Shown here: in pieces, positions 1-7,429 of the stretch | Numbering within the stretch: the stretch's first letter is position 1 | Layout: every line of letters begins with the position of its first letter | DNA from: Actinomycetes bacterium | GTDB taxonomy: Bacteria > Actinomycetota > Actinomycetes > Propionibacteriales > Propionibacteriaceae | DNA: 40,095 nucleotides | NCBI GenBank assembly: GCA_021781735.1 | Contig: JAJXWF010000009.1 | Span: 1-40,095 of the forward strand | Direction: 5' to 3' | The notes under the pieces: model-generated | What the model was told of the DNA's origin: nothing | The model's database searches: none | Seen by the model: the letters and a program-made list of their open reading frames with translations, nothing else | Position numbers and translations under genes: made by a program

Positions 1-52
1 GCGTGTGACCGGCCGGACGCAGCACGGGTTGCGGCTGTGTGGCGGTTGAGGG

Positions 53-1384
53 TCAGTGCGTCTCCTGCTCGCGGAGCCGGTTCTCGGTGTCAGTGACGAT
101 CGAGCGGGCCTGCTCCGCGGGCGACTCGGTGATGTCGCCGAGAATGCCCGTGGCCGAGCGGGGCCACGAGGCGTAGCGCATGCCGAGGTTCACCATCGCC
201 TGGAACTGGTTCCTGCCGCCCAGCAGGCTGCGCAGGTGCACCACCACCCAGATCGTCCACGCGGCCAGGCCGGTCAGCGTCCGCGGCGTGCCCTGACCCG
301 GCTTCTGCGGCAACTGCAGCACGGCGGCACCGCGTCCGATCGTGGCCATCGTGCCCTTGTCGTTGTAGTCGAAGGGCGTGAGGTCACGGCCTTCCTCGAG
401 CGCGATGATCTGGCGCGCCACATGCTCGCCCATCTGCAGGGCCGGCTGAGCCAACTGCGGCTGCGGATCGTCGTCGCAGATCGCGCAGTCGCCGATCGCG
501 AAGATCGAGTCCTCGCCGACGACCCGCAGGTTCCGATCGATCCGGATCCGGCCCCCGCGCCCCTGCGGCACGCCCCACTCCGTGACCAGGCCGTAGCCGC
601 CGACACCGGCGCCCCAGATGACGACGTCGACGTCGAGCTGGCCGCCGTCCTTGAAGTGCACCCTGTCACCCTCGACCTCGACGATCGCGGTGTTGAGCCG
701 CACGTCGACGCCGCGCTTGCTGATCTCGCGCAGGGCGTACCGCTGCAGGCGGGCGTCGAACGGAGCGAGCAGCACCGGGCCCATCTCGACCAGCACGACC
801 CGGAAGTTGTCCTGGTGCACCTCCGGGTAGATGAACGAGAGCGCCTGAGTCTTCATCTCGGCCAGCGTCCCGCCCATCTCGACGCCGGTCGGACCACCAC
901 CGACGACCACAACCGTGAACCGCTTGTCGCGGTCCTTCGACGCGGTGAGCGCTTCGAGCCCCGAGAAGATGATGTCGCGCACGTCGAGGGCCGCGGCCCG
1001 CGTGTAGATCGAGCGCGCGTGGTGTGCCGCGCCCGGGATCCCGAAGAAGTTGGCGCCGACGCCGTTGGCGAGCACCAGGTGGTCGTAGCTGATGTCGTGG
1101 CCGCGGGTGACCTTGACGATCTTGTCCTGCTTGTCGATGCCGACCACCGTGGCCCTGCGGAACCTGGTGTCGGGCTCCCGGTGGTCGGCCACGAACCGTC
1201 GCAGCGGGTAGGTGACGTCGCCGGGGTTCAGCCCGCCGGTGGCCACCTGGTAGAGCAGCGGCTGGAACGTCGAATAGGGATGCCTGTCTATCAACGACAC
1301 CGGGTGACCGGCTGATGCGAGCACTCTCACCGCCGCGAGGCCCGCGAATCCACCACCGACGACAACAACCTTCGACTTGGCCAT
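53..1384 (-). CDS. ndh: Type II NADH dehydrogenase (NAD(P)/FAD-dependent oxidoreductase)
   Basis: A 443-aa flavoprotein of the non-proton-pumping NADH:quinone oxidoreductase family, which passes electrons from NADH to membrane quinone without pumping protons. The N-terminus VVVVGGGFAGLAAVRVL is the FAD-binding Rossmann motif. A second glycine motif, VVVVGGGPTGVEMGGTLAEM near residue 160, is the NADH-binding fold. IFAIGDCA near residue 290 is the second FAD-contacting GD motif. The length fits NDH-2, and the C-terminal WTIWVVVHLRSLLGG is an amphipathic stretch of the type that holds NDH-2 on the membrane. The ATG has no Shine-Dalgarno sequence; GAAAAT lies 6 nt upstream, so the mRNA may be leaderless. 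The gene stands alone, with the 31-bp repeat array upstream. A related quinone- or sulfide-type reductase is less likely. Confidence 0.9.
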   Translation of the reverse strand: MAKSKVVVVGGGFAGLAAVRVLASAGHPVSLIDRHPYSTFQPLLYQVATGGLNPGDVTYPLRRFVADHREPDTRFRRATVVGIDKQDKIVKVTRGHDISYDHLVLANGVGANFFGIPGAAHHARSIYTRAAALDVRDIIFSGLEALTASKDRDKRFTVVVVGGGPTGVEMGGTLAEMKTQALSFIYPEVHQDNFRVVLVEMGPVLLAPFDARLQRYALREISKRGVDVRLNTAIVEVEGDRVHFKDGGQLDVDVVIWGAGVGGYGLVTEWGVPQGRGGRIRIDRNLRVVGEDSIFAIGDCAICDDDPQPQLAQPALQMGEHVARQIIALEEGRDLTPFDYNDKGTMATIGRGAAVLQLPQKPGQGTPRTLTGLAAWTIWVVVHLRSLLGGRNQFQAMVNLGMRYASWPRSATGILGDITESPAEQARSIVTDTENRLREQETH

Positions 1385-1550
1385 GCACCGATTTTCACAG
1401 AGGCCATCTCCGCCGGGAAGGGCCCGCGTCAGCGTCCGGACGCCGCCCCACCACCGGCGTCCGTGTGCCGTCGATGCGCTTGAAGCGGTTCACCAGCGCG
1501 GACGCGTCGGTCGGCATTGTCCGCTCCGGGAACTGGTGCGGCTCGCGCGG

Positions 1551-1766
1551 CGTACGACCCGGCCGAGGTGACCCGCGCCGCGTACGACCCGGCCGAGGGT
1601 GACCCGCGCCGCGTACGACCCGGCCGAGGGTGACCCGCGCCGCGTACGACCCGGCCGAGAGCGGCCCGCGCGGCGTACGACCCGGCCGAGAGCGGCCCGC
1701 GCGGCGTACGACCCGGCCGAGGGCGGCCCGCGCGGCGTACGACCCGGTCAACGGCGTACGACCCGG
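1551..1766. repeat. 31-bp GC-rich tandem repeat array (CGTACGACCCGG core) in a 492-bp gene-free gap
   Basis: CGTACGACCCGG recurs eight times, at 1551, 1581, 1612, 1643, 1674, 1705, 1736 and 1755. The spacing is 30, then 31 five times, then 19. Units differ in a few inner bases (GAGGGTGACC versus GAGAGCGGCC). The core holds the palindrome CGTACG. An inverted partial copy, CGTACGCCG, lies at 1786-1794 and can pair with CGGCGTACG at 1752-1760. A 31-bp period shifts frame at each unit, and long ORFs exist on both strands only because GC-rich DNA lacks stops, so it is not treated as coding. The rest of the gap (1385-1876) shows nothing recognisable. Confidence 0.9.
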
Positions 1767-1876
1767 CACCCCGAAATGACCAACTCGTACGCCGCGGGAC
1801 CCCCAGCCCCCGGAACCTGGCCCCGGACGCCGACCGGCACGGATCGTTCACGCGGGAAGGTTGACCGGCCGCCGGG

Positions 1877-2881
1877 TCAGGCGACGTAGGCGCGCACCCA
1901 GCGGTCGATCTCGTCGAAGTAGGTGGCGCGCACGGCCGGACGCGAGAGTGCGAGGTCGTGCAGGCCATCATCGATCCGTACCAGCGTGACGCAGCGTCCG
2001 AGCTTGGGGGACGCCGCCGCGAGCCGCCTGACGTCGAGCACGGTGTCGGCGGCGCTGAGCGCCTCGGCGTCCCAGGTGCGGCGGAAGTCGCTGCGCGAGG
2101 AGATCAGCACCTGCACCGGCGAGTGGATCGCCAGACCCTCGTTGACCCGCCGGTGGCCCTCGATGATCGCCCGCAGCCACCCCGCCCACAGGCCGAACTG
2201 GGAACTGGTCTTGCGGGTGGAATCGTAGGTCCACTCGCCGCCGAGGTCCGAGTTCACCGTGCGGGCGTAGAAGCCGTTGTCGGGCAGCGGGATGGCGGTG
2301 ATCGGCGTCCGCGAGCCGATCTGGCGCATCACGGTGGCGGTGACCGCGCGCACCAGCGCAGACCCCTGCAGGTCGAGCCACGGCGAGTTGAGCACGAGCC
2401 CGTTGAAGTCCGACGGGTGCGCGTCGGCGTACAGCGCGGCGACCAGTCCTCCGGTGGAATGGGCGTGCAGCGTCACCCGGTCGTGGTGGCGGGCCACCTC
2501 GGCGACGGCGAGGTCGAGCTCCTCGGCGTACTCGTCGAGATCGGCGATGTAGCCCGCCAACATGCCCGGACGCAGACCGCGTCCGTATCGGCGCAACTCG
2601 AGCGCGTAGAAGTCGAAGCCCCGCTCGGCCCAGAAATCAGCCATGTGCGACTGGAAGAAGTAGTCGTTCCAGCCATGGATGTAGAGGACCGCGCGCTCGC
2701 GGGTCGGCCGGCCACGACGGATCAGCGTCGCGGTCAGTCCATGGACCTCCGCTTGGGTCTCGACCTCGAGCGGGGACGCCGTGAGGTTCAGCACACGCAA
2801 CTGGAAGCCCGCGAGTTCGTCGTCGGGCTCCCAGCCGTGATCAGGATCGACGATCGTCGTCGTCGTCTTTGTCGGGGTCAT
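1877..2881 (-). CDS. Alpha/beta hydrolase (serine aminopeptidase S33 / lysophospholipase-like)
   Basis: A cytoplasmic esterase- or lipase-like protein of up to 334 aa. Visible motifs are the oxyanion-hole stretch YIHGW (about residues 68-71), the nucleophile elbow AHSTGG with Ser142, a likely acid in ISSRSD, and a catalytic His in DDGLHDL near the C-terminus. Together they make a complete catalytic triad of the lysophospholipase/S33 type; the substrate cannot be inferred. The annotated ATG overlaps the end of the DUF3073 gene by 41 bp and has no visible Shine-Dalgarno sequence. The first residues (TPTKTTTT) are low complexity, so translation may start later, for example at the TTG/GTG codons around residues 28-30. 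It is probably the distal gene of a DUF3073-hydrolase pair. Confidence 0.82.
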   Translation of the reverse strand: MTPTKTTTTIVDPDHGWEPDDELAGFQLRVLNLTASPLEVETQAEVHGLTATLIRRGRPTRERAVLYIHGWNDYFFQSHMADFWAERGFDFYALELRRYGRGLRPGMLAGYIADLDEYAEELDLAVAEVARHHDRVTLHAHSTGGLVAALYADAHPSDFNGLVLNSPWLDLQGSALVRAVTATVMRQIGSRTPITAIPLPDNGFYARTVNSDLGGEWTYDSTRKTSSQFGLWAGWLRAIIEGHRRVNEGLAIHSPVQVLISSRSDFRRTWDAEALSAADTVLDVRRLAAASPKLGRCVTLVRIDDGLHDLALSRPAVRATYFDEIDRWVRAYVA

Positions 2882-3059
2882 CGTCGGCGTCGTCGTACGG
2901 CGACCCCGCGTCGATGTAGGGATCAGCCTGTTCAGGCTGGCTGGAGTAACGCTCGCCTCGAAGCTCTCGCTCGAGTGATGCGAAGTCGGTATCCACTGGG
3001 CGATACTTCAGATCCCGGGCTACCTTCGTCTGCTTCGCCTTTGCACGGCCGCGCCCCAT
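2841..3059 (-). CDS. DUF3073 domain-containing protein
   Basis: A 72-aa basic-then-acidic protein. It starts MGRGRAKAKQTKVARDLKY and ends in a long Asp-rich tail (DDADDDPDKDDDDDRRS). This N-terminal signature is the actinobacterial DUF3073 family, which lies beside purF-purM in many actinobacteria (for example Rv0810c in Mycobacterium tuberculosis). The function is unknown; the charge pattern suggests nucleic-acid or protein binding, but that is only inference. The ATG has a GAGGGGG Shine-Dalgarno-like run upstream, and a -35/-10 pair lies about 70-100 bp upstream. Its end overlaps the annotated start of the downstream hydrolase. Confidence 0.9.
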   Translation of the reverse strand: MGRGRAKAKQTKVARDLKYRPVDTDFASLERELRGERYSSQPEQADPYIDAGSPYDDADDDPDKDDDDDRRS

Positions 3060-3129
3060 ATGGGTCGACCCCCTCGCTTGGTTCCTCGCGGCTCAACCGC
3101 GGCATGATCAATGAAATGTCGTGGCACAC

Positions 3130-3158
3130 AGGCTACCGTTTCGCGCGGATGCAACCAA
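3130..3158 (-). promoter_or_regulatory. Predicted sigma70-type promoter of the DUF3073 gene
   Basis: On the minus strand TTGGTT (3158-3153) and TAGCCT (3135-3130) are separated by exactly 17 bp. They would give a roughly 65-nt 5' UTR before the DUF3073 ATG, in agreement with its Shine-Dalgarno sequence. This is a sequence match only. Confidence 0.5.
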
Positions 3159-3205
3159 AAGTCGTCCGCCGATTTCTCGCCCGCGCGCCGTGGGCGGGGA
3201 ATCGG

Positions 3206-3847
3206 CTAGTCGGCGCCCCAGACTCTCTGGTCGAGGATGTCCCACTGGTACTGACGTGAGTCGCGGTTGATCCGCATGAGCGTCACTCGTGGTCGCGCGA
3301 CGGCCAGCGTGTCCTGCGGTGGCACCACCGCCTGCAGGTCGGCCACGAGCGGTGCCACCGGGGTGACGCCGCTCGCGTAACTGAGGGACACGTGCGGCCA
3401 CAGCGGCGCATCCCACTCGGCATGACCGACGACGCTCTCGACCACCCGGCGCTGCATCGCCGACAACTCCATCAGCCACATCTGCTTGCGGGCGGGCATC
3501 AGCACCCCCTCGTCGGCCACCAGCACCGACTCCAGGGTGAGGACGCCGGACGGCAGGCCGGGCAGCTCGTCGAACACCTCGGCAGCGATCCGCTCGAGCT
3601 GGGCCTCGGTGACATCGGTCGCGAACCCGATGCCGGTCATCGTGAGGTGCAGCCAGCCGTCGGGGATCACGTCCTGCACGGGATGCCTGGCCAGCGCGGG
3701 GCGCAGCCGGGACGCCAGCAGGTGCAGTTCGTGGCAGTGCTCGAAGGTCAGGTGCCAGGTGTAGTAGCGGGCGCCCACGTCCCACCCGGGACGCCACCAC
3801 CAGTGGTTCCGCGTCTGCACGGTGTTCGGCATGGTCGCGACGATCAT
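3206..3847 (-). CDS. 2'-5' RNA ligase family protein (2H phosphoesterase)
   Basis: A 213-aa protein with the two HxTx/HxSx motifs that define the 2H phosphoesterases: HLTM (His67) and HVSL (His152). The two His and two Ser/Thr residues form the active site that handles 2'-5' or cyclic phosphodiester bonds in nucleotides or RNA ends; the real substrate is unknown. Length and motif spacing fit the LigT/ThpR-like superfamily, though the N-terminal WWWRPGW stretch is particular to a subgroup. The ATG lies 17 bp behind the purM stop with GAGGTG upstream, so it is probably the last gene of purF-purM-2H. A role in purine metabolism is not implied by sequence. Confidence 0.82.
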   Translation of the reverse strand: MIVATMPNTVQTRNHWWWRPGWDVGARYYTWHLTFEHCHELHLLASRLRPALARHPVQDVIPDGWLHLTMTGIGFATDVTEAQLERIAAEVFDELPGLPSGVLTLESVLVADEGVLMPARKQMWLMELSAMQRRVVESVVGHAEWDAPLWPHVSLSYASGVTPVAPLVADLQAVVPPQDTLAVARPRVTLMRINRDSRQYQWDILDQRVWGAD

Positions 3848-3864
3848 CGGGGCGACACCTCGGC

Positions 3865-4941
3865 TCAGCGGTGCTCGCCGGACATCGTGACCCGGGGGCC
3901 ACCCGCCTCGGCCACGACGGTGTCGCCGATCACCCGGGCGCCGAGCCCACGGGCGGTCAGCAGGTCGATCGCGGCGTCCGCGGCGGCCTCCGGAAGAACC
4001 ACGACCATGCCGATGCCCATGTTCAAAGTCGCCTCGATGTCGGGCTGCGACACCCGCCCGACCTGCTGCACGAGGCCGAAGATCGGGGCGGGGCTCCAGG
4101 TGCCACGGTCGATCCGGATGCTGAGGCCGTCGGGCACGACCCGCGCCAGGTTGTTCGCCAGTCCACCACCGGTGACGTGGCTCATCGCGTGCACCTCGAC
4201 GGCATCGGCGAGGGCGAGCACGTCGCGCGCGTACACGCGCGTGGGCGTCAGCAGTTCCTCACCGAGGCTGTGGCCGAGTTCGTCGACGTGTCGGTCGAGA
4301 CCCCAGCCGGCCTCGTGCAGCAGCACCCGGCGCACCAGCGAGTACCCGTTGCTGTGCAGGCCCGAGGCGTCGATGCCCAGCGCGACGTCGCCGGCCCGCA
4401 CCCGATCAGGGCCGAGGATCCGGTCGTACTCGACCACGCCGGTGGTGGCACCGGCGATGTCGTACTCGTCGGGCTCCAGCAGCCCTGGGTGCTCCGCGGT
4501 CTCGCCGCCCAACAGCGCGCATCCCGCCTGCTCGCAGGCGCGGGCGATGCCCGACACGATCGCCGCGATCCGCTCGGGAACCACCCGCCCGGTGGCGATG
4601 TAGTCGGTGACGAACAGCGGCTCGGCACCGACGACGACGAGGTCGTCGACGAGCATGCCGATGAGGTCGAAGCCGATCGTGTCGTGCACGTCCATGGCCT
4701 GGGCGATCGCGACCTTGGTGCCGACCCCGTCGGTCGACGTTGCGAGCACCGGATGCCGGAACCCGCGCAGCGCCGACGCGTCGAAGAACCCGGCGAACCC
4801 GCCGAGCCCACCGAGCACCTCGGGACGCCGCGTGCGCGCCACGTGCTCCTTCATCAGCTCGACGGCCCGCTCACCGGCGTCGATGTCGACCCCCGCCCGC
4901 GCGTAGGCGGATGTGGTCGCAGGCTGCGCGTGTTCCGGCAT
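3865..4941 (-). CDS. purM: Phosphoribosylformylglycinamidine cyclo-ligase (AIR synthetase)
   Basis: A 358-aa enzyme of purine biosynthesis: ATP-dependent ring closure of FGAM to 5-aminoimidazole ribotide. The protein starts MPEHAQPATTSAYARAGVDID, followed by the family landmarks LATSTDGVGTKVAIA (substrate and Mg-ATP site) and LLGGETAEHPG. The length is usual for PurM. The ORF track extends it upstream into purF, but the ATG at 4941 lies 7 nt behind the purF stop and has a GAGGAG Shine-Dalgarno sequence, so I use that start. Co-transcription with purF is almost certain, and the 2H phosphoesterase follows. Confidence 0.97.
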   Translation of the reverse strand: MPEHAQPATTSAYARAGVDIDAGERAVELMKEHVARTRRPEVLGGLGGFAGFFDASALRGFRHPVLATSTDGVGTKVAIAQAMDVHDTIGFDLIGMLVDDLVVVGAEPLFVTDYIATGRVVPERIAAIVSGIARACEQAGCALLGGETAEHPGLLEPDEYDIAGATTGVVEYDRILGPDRVRAGDVALGIDASGLHSNGYSLVRRVLLHEAGWGLDRHVDELGHSLGEELLTPTRVYARDVLALADAVEVHAMSHVTGGGLANNLARVVPDGLSIRIDRGTWSPAPIFGLVQQVGRVSQPDIEATLNMGIGMVVVLPEAAADAAIDLLTARGLGARVIGDTVVAEAGGPRVTMSGEHR

Positions 4942-4948
4942 GGTCCGA

Positions 4949-6436
4949 TCACTCCTCGTCGAGCAGGGTGGGATGGACGTCGACGCCGACCTGGGCGGCC
5001 GGGTCGACGGGAAGCTCGATCGGGTAGACCCCGTCGAAGCACGCCCGGCACAGCTGGTCGGCCGGCACATGCGTCGCCTTCATCAGTGAGTCGAGAGAGA
5101 TGTAGCCGAGGGAGTCGGCGCCGATCGCCCGGGCGATCTCGTCGTTGCTCATACCGGGGGCGAGCAGTTCGGCGCGGGTGGCGAAGTCGATGCCGTAGAA
5201 GCACGGCCACTCGACGGGCGGCGCGGAGATCCGCACATGCACCTCGCGGGCCCCGGCCTGGCGCAGCATCGCGACGACCTGCCGCTGGGTGTTGCCCCGC
5301 ACGATCGTGTCGTCGACGACCACGAGGCGCTTGCCCTCGACCACGTCGCGCAGCGGGTTCAGTTTGAGCCGGATGCCCATCTGGCGCATGCTCTGGGTCG
5401 GCTGGATGAACGTGCGCCCCACGTAGCTGTTGCGCACCAGCCCCTGGCCGTAGGGGATGCCCGACTGGGCGGCGTAGCCGATCGCCGCCGGCGTCCCCGA
5501 TTCGGGGGTGGGGATCACAAGGTCCGCCTCGACCGGGTGCTCCTTGGCCAGCAGCTTGCCGATCTTCACCCGCACGTTGTGGATCCGGCGCCCGGCGATG
5601 AGACTGTCGGGGCGGGCGAGGTAGACGTACTCGAACAGGCAGCGCTTCGGTGCCGCCTGCGCGAACGATCGCGACCTCAGCCCGTGCTCGTCGATGATCA
5701 CCAACTCGCCGGGCTCGATGTCGCGCACGTAGGTGGCGCCCACGATGTCGAGCGCCGCGGTCTCGGAGGCGACGACCCAGCCGTTGGCGATCCGCCCGAG
5801 CGACAGGGGACGCACGCCCTGCGGGTCGCGCGCCGCGAACAGCGTGTCCTCGTCCATGAACGTGAGGCAGAACGCGCCCTTCAGCCGCGGCAGCACCTCG
5901 AGCGCGGCCTGCTCGAGCGTCGGCGCCGGCGAACTGGACAGCAGCGCGGTGAGGATCGCGGTGTCGGAGGTGGAGTCCATCCGCTCCTTGTGCGGCACGT
6001 CGGACACGGGGATCCGCTCGGCGAGCCAGCGTTCGAGTTCGACGGTGTTGGTGAGGTTGCCGTTGTGGGCCAGCGCCAGGTCACCGTCGTCGGTGGCGAG
6101 GAAGGTGGGCTGAGCGTTGTTCCACACCGACGCCCCGGTGGTCGAGTAGCGGGTGTGCCCGATCGCGAGATGCCCGGCCAGGGAATTCAGGGTGGCCTCG
6201 TTGAACACCTGGGCCACCAGCCCCATGTCCTTGAACACCATCATCCGGCGACCGTTGCTCACTGCGATGCCCGCGGACTCCTGTCCGCGGTGCTGCAGCG
6301 CGAACAGGCCGTAGTAGGTCATCACCGCGACGTTTTCGCTGGGCGCGTAGACCCCGAACACGCCACAGGCGTCCTGCGGGCCGCGGTCGTGGGGGTCGAG
6401 GTCGTTCGTCAGGCGTCCGTCCGGGCGAGGGCTCAC
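4949..6436 (-). CDS. purF: Amidophosphoribosyltransferase (glutamine PRPP amidotransferase)
   Basis: The committed step of de novo purine synthesis, making phosphoribosylamine from PRPP and glutamine. It is a 495-aa class-II glutamine amidotransferase. A 23-residue propeptide precedes the nucleophile Cys24 in DACGVFGVY, and the glutaminase domain continues with FALQHRGQESAGI. The C-terminal half has the PRPP loop VVVDDTIVRGNT. Cysteines in RCLFEYV, PCFYG and LCRACF match the 4Fe-4S type of PurF found in Bacillus and actinobacteria. The GTG start has TAGAGT exactly 6 nt upstream and no Shine-Dalgarno sequence, indicating a leaderless transcript. The next gene upstream ends 58 bp away, so purF has its own promoter. 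Confidence 0.97.
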   Translation of the reverse strand: MSPRPDGRLTNDLDPHDRGPQDACGVFGVYAPSENVAVMTYYGLFALQHRGQESAGIAVSNGRRMMVFKDMGLVAQVFNEATLNSLAGHLAIGHTRYSTTGASVWNNAQPTFLATDDGDLALAHNGNLTNTVELERWLAERIPVSDVPHKERMDSTSDTAILTALLSSSPAPTLEQAALEVLPRLKGAFCLTFMDEDTLFAARDPQGVRPLSLGRIANGWVVASETAALDIVGATYVRDIEPGELVIIDEHGLRSRSFAQAAPKRCLFEYVYLARPDSLIAGRRIHNVRVKIGKLLAKEHPVEADLVIPTPESGTPAAIGYAAQSGIPYGQGLVRNSYVGRTFIQPTQSMRQMGIRLKLNPLRDVVEGKRLVVVDDTIVRGNTQRQVVAMLRQAGAREVHVRISAPPVEWPCFYGIDFATRAELLAPGMSNDEIARAIGADSLGYISLDSLMKATHVPADQLCRACFDGVYPIELPVDPAAQVGVDVHPTLLDEE

Positions 6437-6442
6437 CGGGCA

Positions 6443-6448
6443 ACTCTA
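6443..6448 (-). promoter_or_regulatory. purF: -10 box of a leaderless purF promoter
   Basis: TAGAGT on the minus strand is followed by six bases (TGCCCG) and the GTG of purF, placing transcription start on the first base of the start codon. No convincing -35 box is seen. Confidence 0.55.
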
Positions 6449-6494
6449 TCCCGAGCGGCCCCGGCGGCCACCACGGACGCGGGCCCGCGGGCAC

Positions 6495-7316
6495 TCACCG
6501 GCGGCGCTGCGCCCCCTGAGCGCGTGCGAACGCCACACTCCGTCCGGCGATGGAATAGGCGTGTCCGGCGAGGGTGCGCAACTGCGCACCCCGGTGCCGA
6601 ACGCCCATCGCGGTGGTGGTGCGAATGGCCTCCTTGACGACGTTGCTGCCCATCTTCGAGGCCCCACGCTCGCGCTCGACGAACTCGATGGGCACCTCGA
6701 CGATGCGGAACCCCTTCTGGTAGGCGTTCCACGTGAGGTCACGCTGAATGCCGTAGCCGCGGCGGTCGATCCGCTCTCCGAGGACCGAGCGCAGCACGTC
6801 GGCCCGGATCGCGTTGTAGCCGCCCGTCACGTCACGGATCGGCATGCCCAGCATCAGCTGGATGTAGATCGACCCGCCCCGGGACAGGAACTCGCGGTAC
6901 TTCGGCCAGTTGACGACGCGGCCTCCCCGTACCCACCGCGAGCCCTTGACCATGTCGGCGCCGTCGCGGATCGCCTCGAGCAGCAGGTGCAGTTCCTCGG
7001 GCTGGTGGCTGCCGTCGGCGTCGAACTCGACGAGCACGTCGTAGCCGCGGTCGAGACCCCACTGGAAGCTGTCGAGGTAGGCGGCCCCGAGCCCTTCCTT
7101 GCTGGCGCGGTGGTTGACGAGGATGTGGCCGTCGGCGGCGGCCAGCTCGTCGGCGAGGCGTCCGGTGCCGTCGGGCGAGTTGTCGTCGGCGATGAGGATG
7201 TCGACCTCGGGCACCGCGGCCCGCAGACGTTGGGTGATCGGGCCGATGTTCTCGATCTCGTTGTAAGTGGGAATGATCACCAGGACCGTGCCGATGCCCT
7301 CGATCTGATCAGCCAT
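6495..7316 (-). CDS. ppm1: Polyprenol monophosphomannose synthase (GT2 glycosyltransferase)
   Basis: A 273-aa family-2 glycosyltransferase that moves mannose from GDP-mannose to polyprenyl phosphate. The product is the lipid donor for periplasmic protein O-mannosylation and lipoglycan assembly. VLVIIPTYNEIENI is the nucleotide-sugar entry motif, FDADGSHQP the DxD-type metal motif, and VEVPIEFVERERGASKM the typical Ppm1/DPM1 end. There is no fused apolipoprotein N-acyltransferase domain and no C-terminal membrane region, so it is the soluble, single-domain form. The ORF track starts 31 codons too early; the ATG at 7316 has a strong GGGGAG site. It stands alone between purF and the M20 peptidase. 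Confidence 0.88.
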   Translation of the reverse strand: MADQIEGIGTVLVIIPTYNEIENIGPITQRLRAAVPEVDILIADDNSPDGTGRLADELAAADGHILVNHRASKEGLGAAYLDSFQWGLDRGYDVLVEFDADGSHQPEELHLLLEAIRDGADMVKGSRWVRGGRVVNWPKYREFLSRGGSIYIQLMLGMPIRDVTGGYNAIRADVLRSVLGERIDRRGYGIQRDLTWNAYQKGFRIVEVPIEFVERERGASKMGSNVVKEAIRTTTAMGVRHRGAQLRTLAGHAYSIAGRSVAFARAQGAQRRR

Positions 7317-7429
7317 GACTCCCCGTTTCCGTCGGTCGGCGCGCCCTGCGCGGACAGCCAACGCTATCGCAGGACGCCGACGGCCCGACCGCGGATCGGG
7401 TGTTCCCACCCGGACCGCTCAGCGTCCTC

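Noticed and set aside
1551-1766. CRISPR array
   Set aside because: Units follow each other with no unique spacers and no cas genes are nearby; the same holds for the 28-bp array at 27923.
1395-1971. ORFs of 124 and 180 aa on the minus strand (and 96 aa on the plus strand) through the 31-bp array
   Set aside because: The unit is not a multiple of three, all frames are open because of GC richness, and no family resemblance or start signal is visible.
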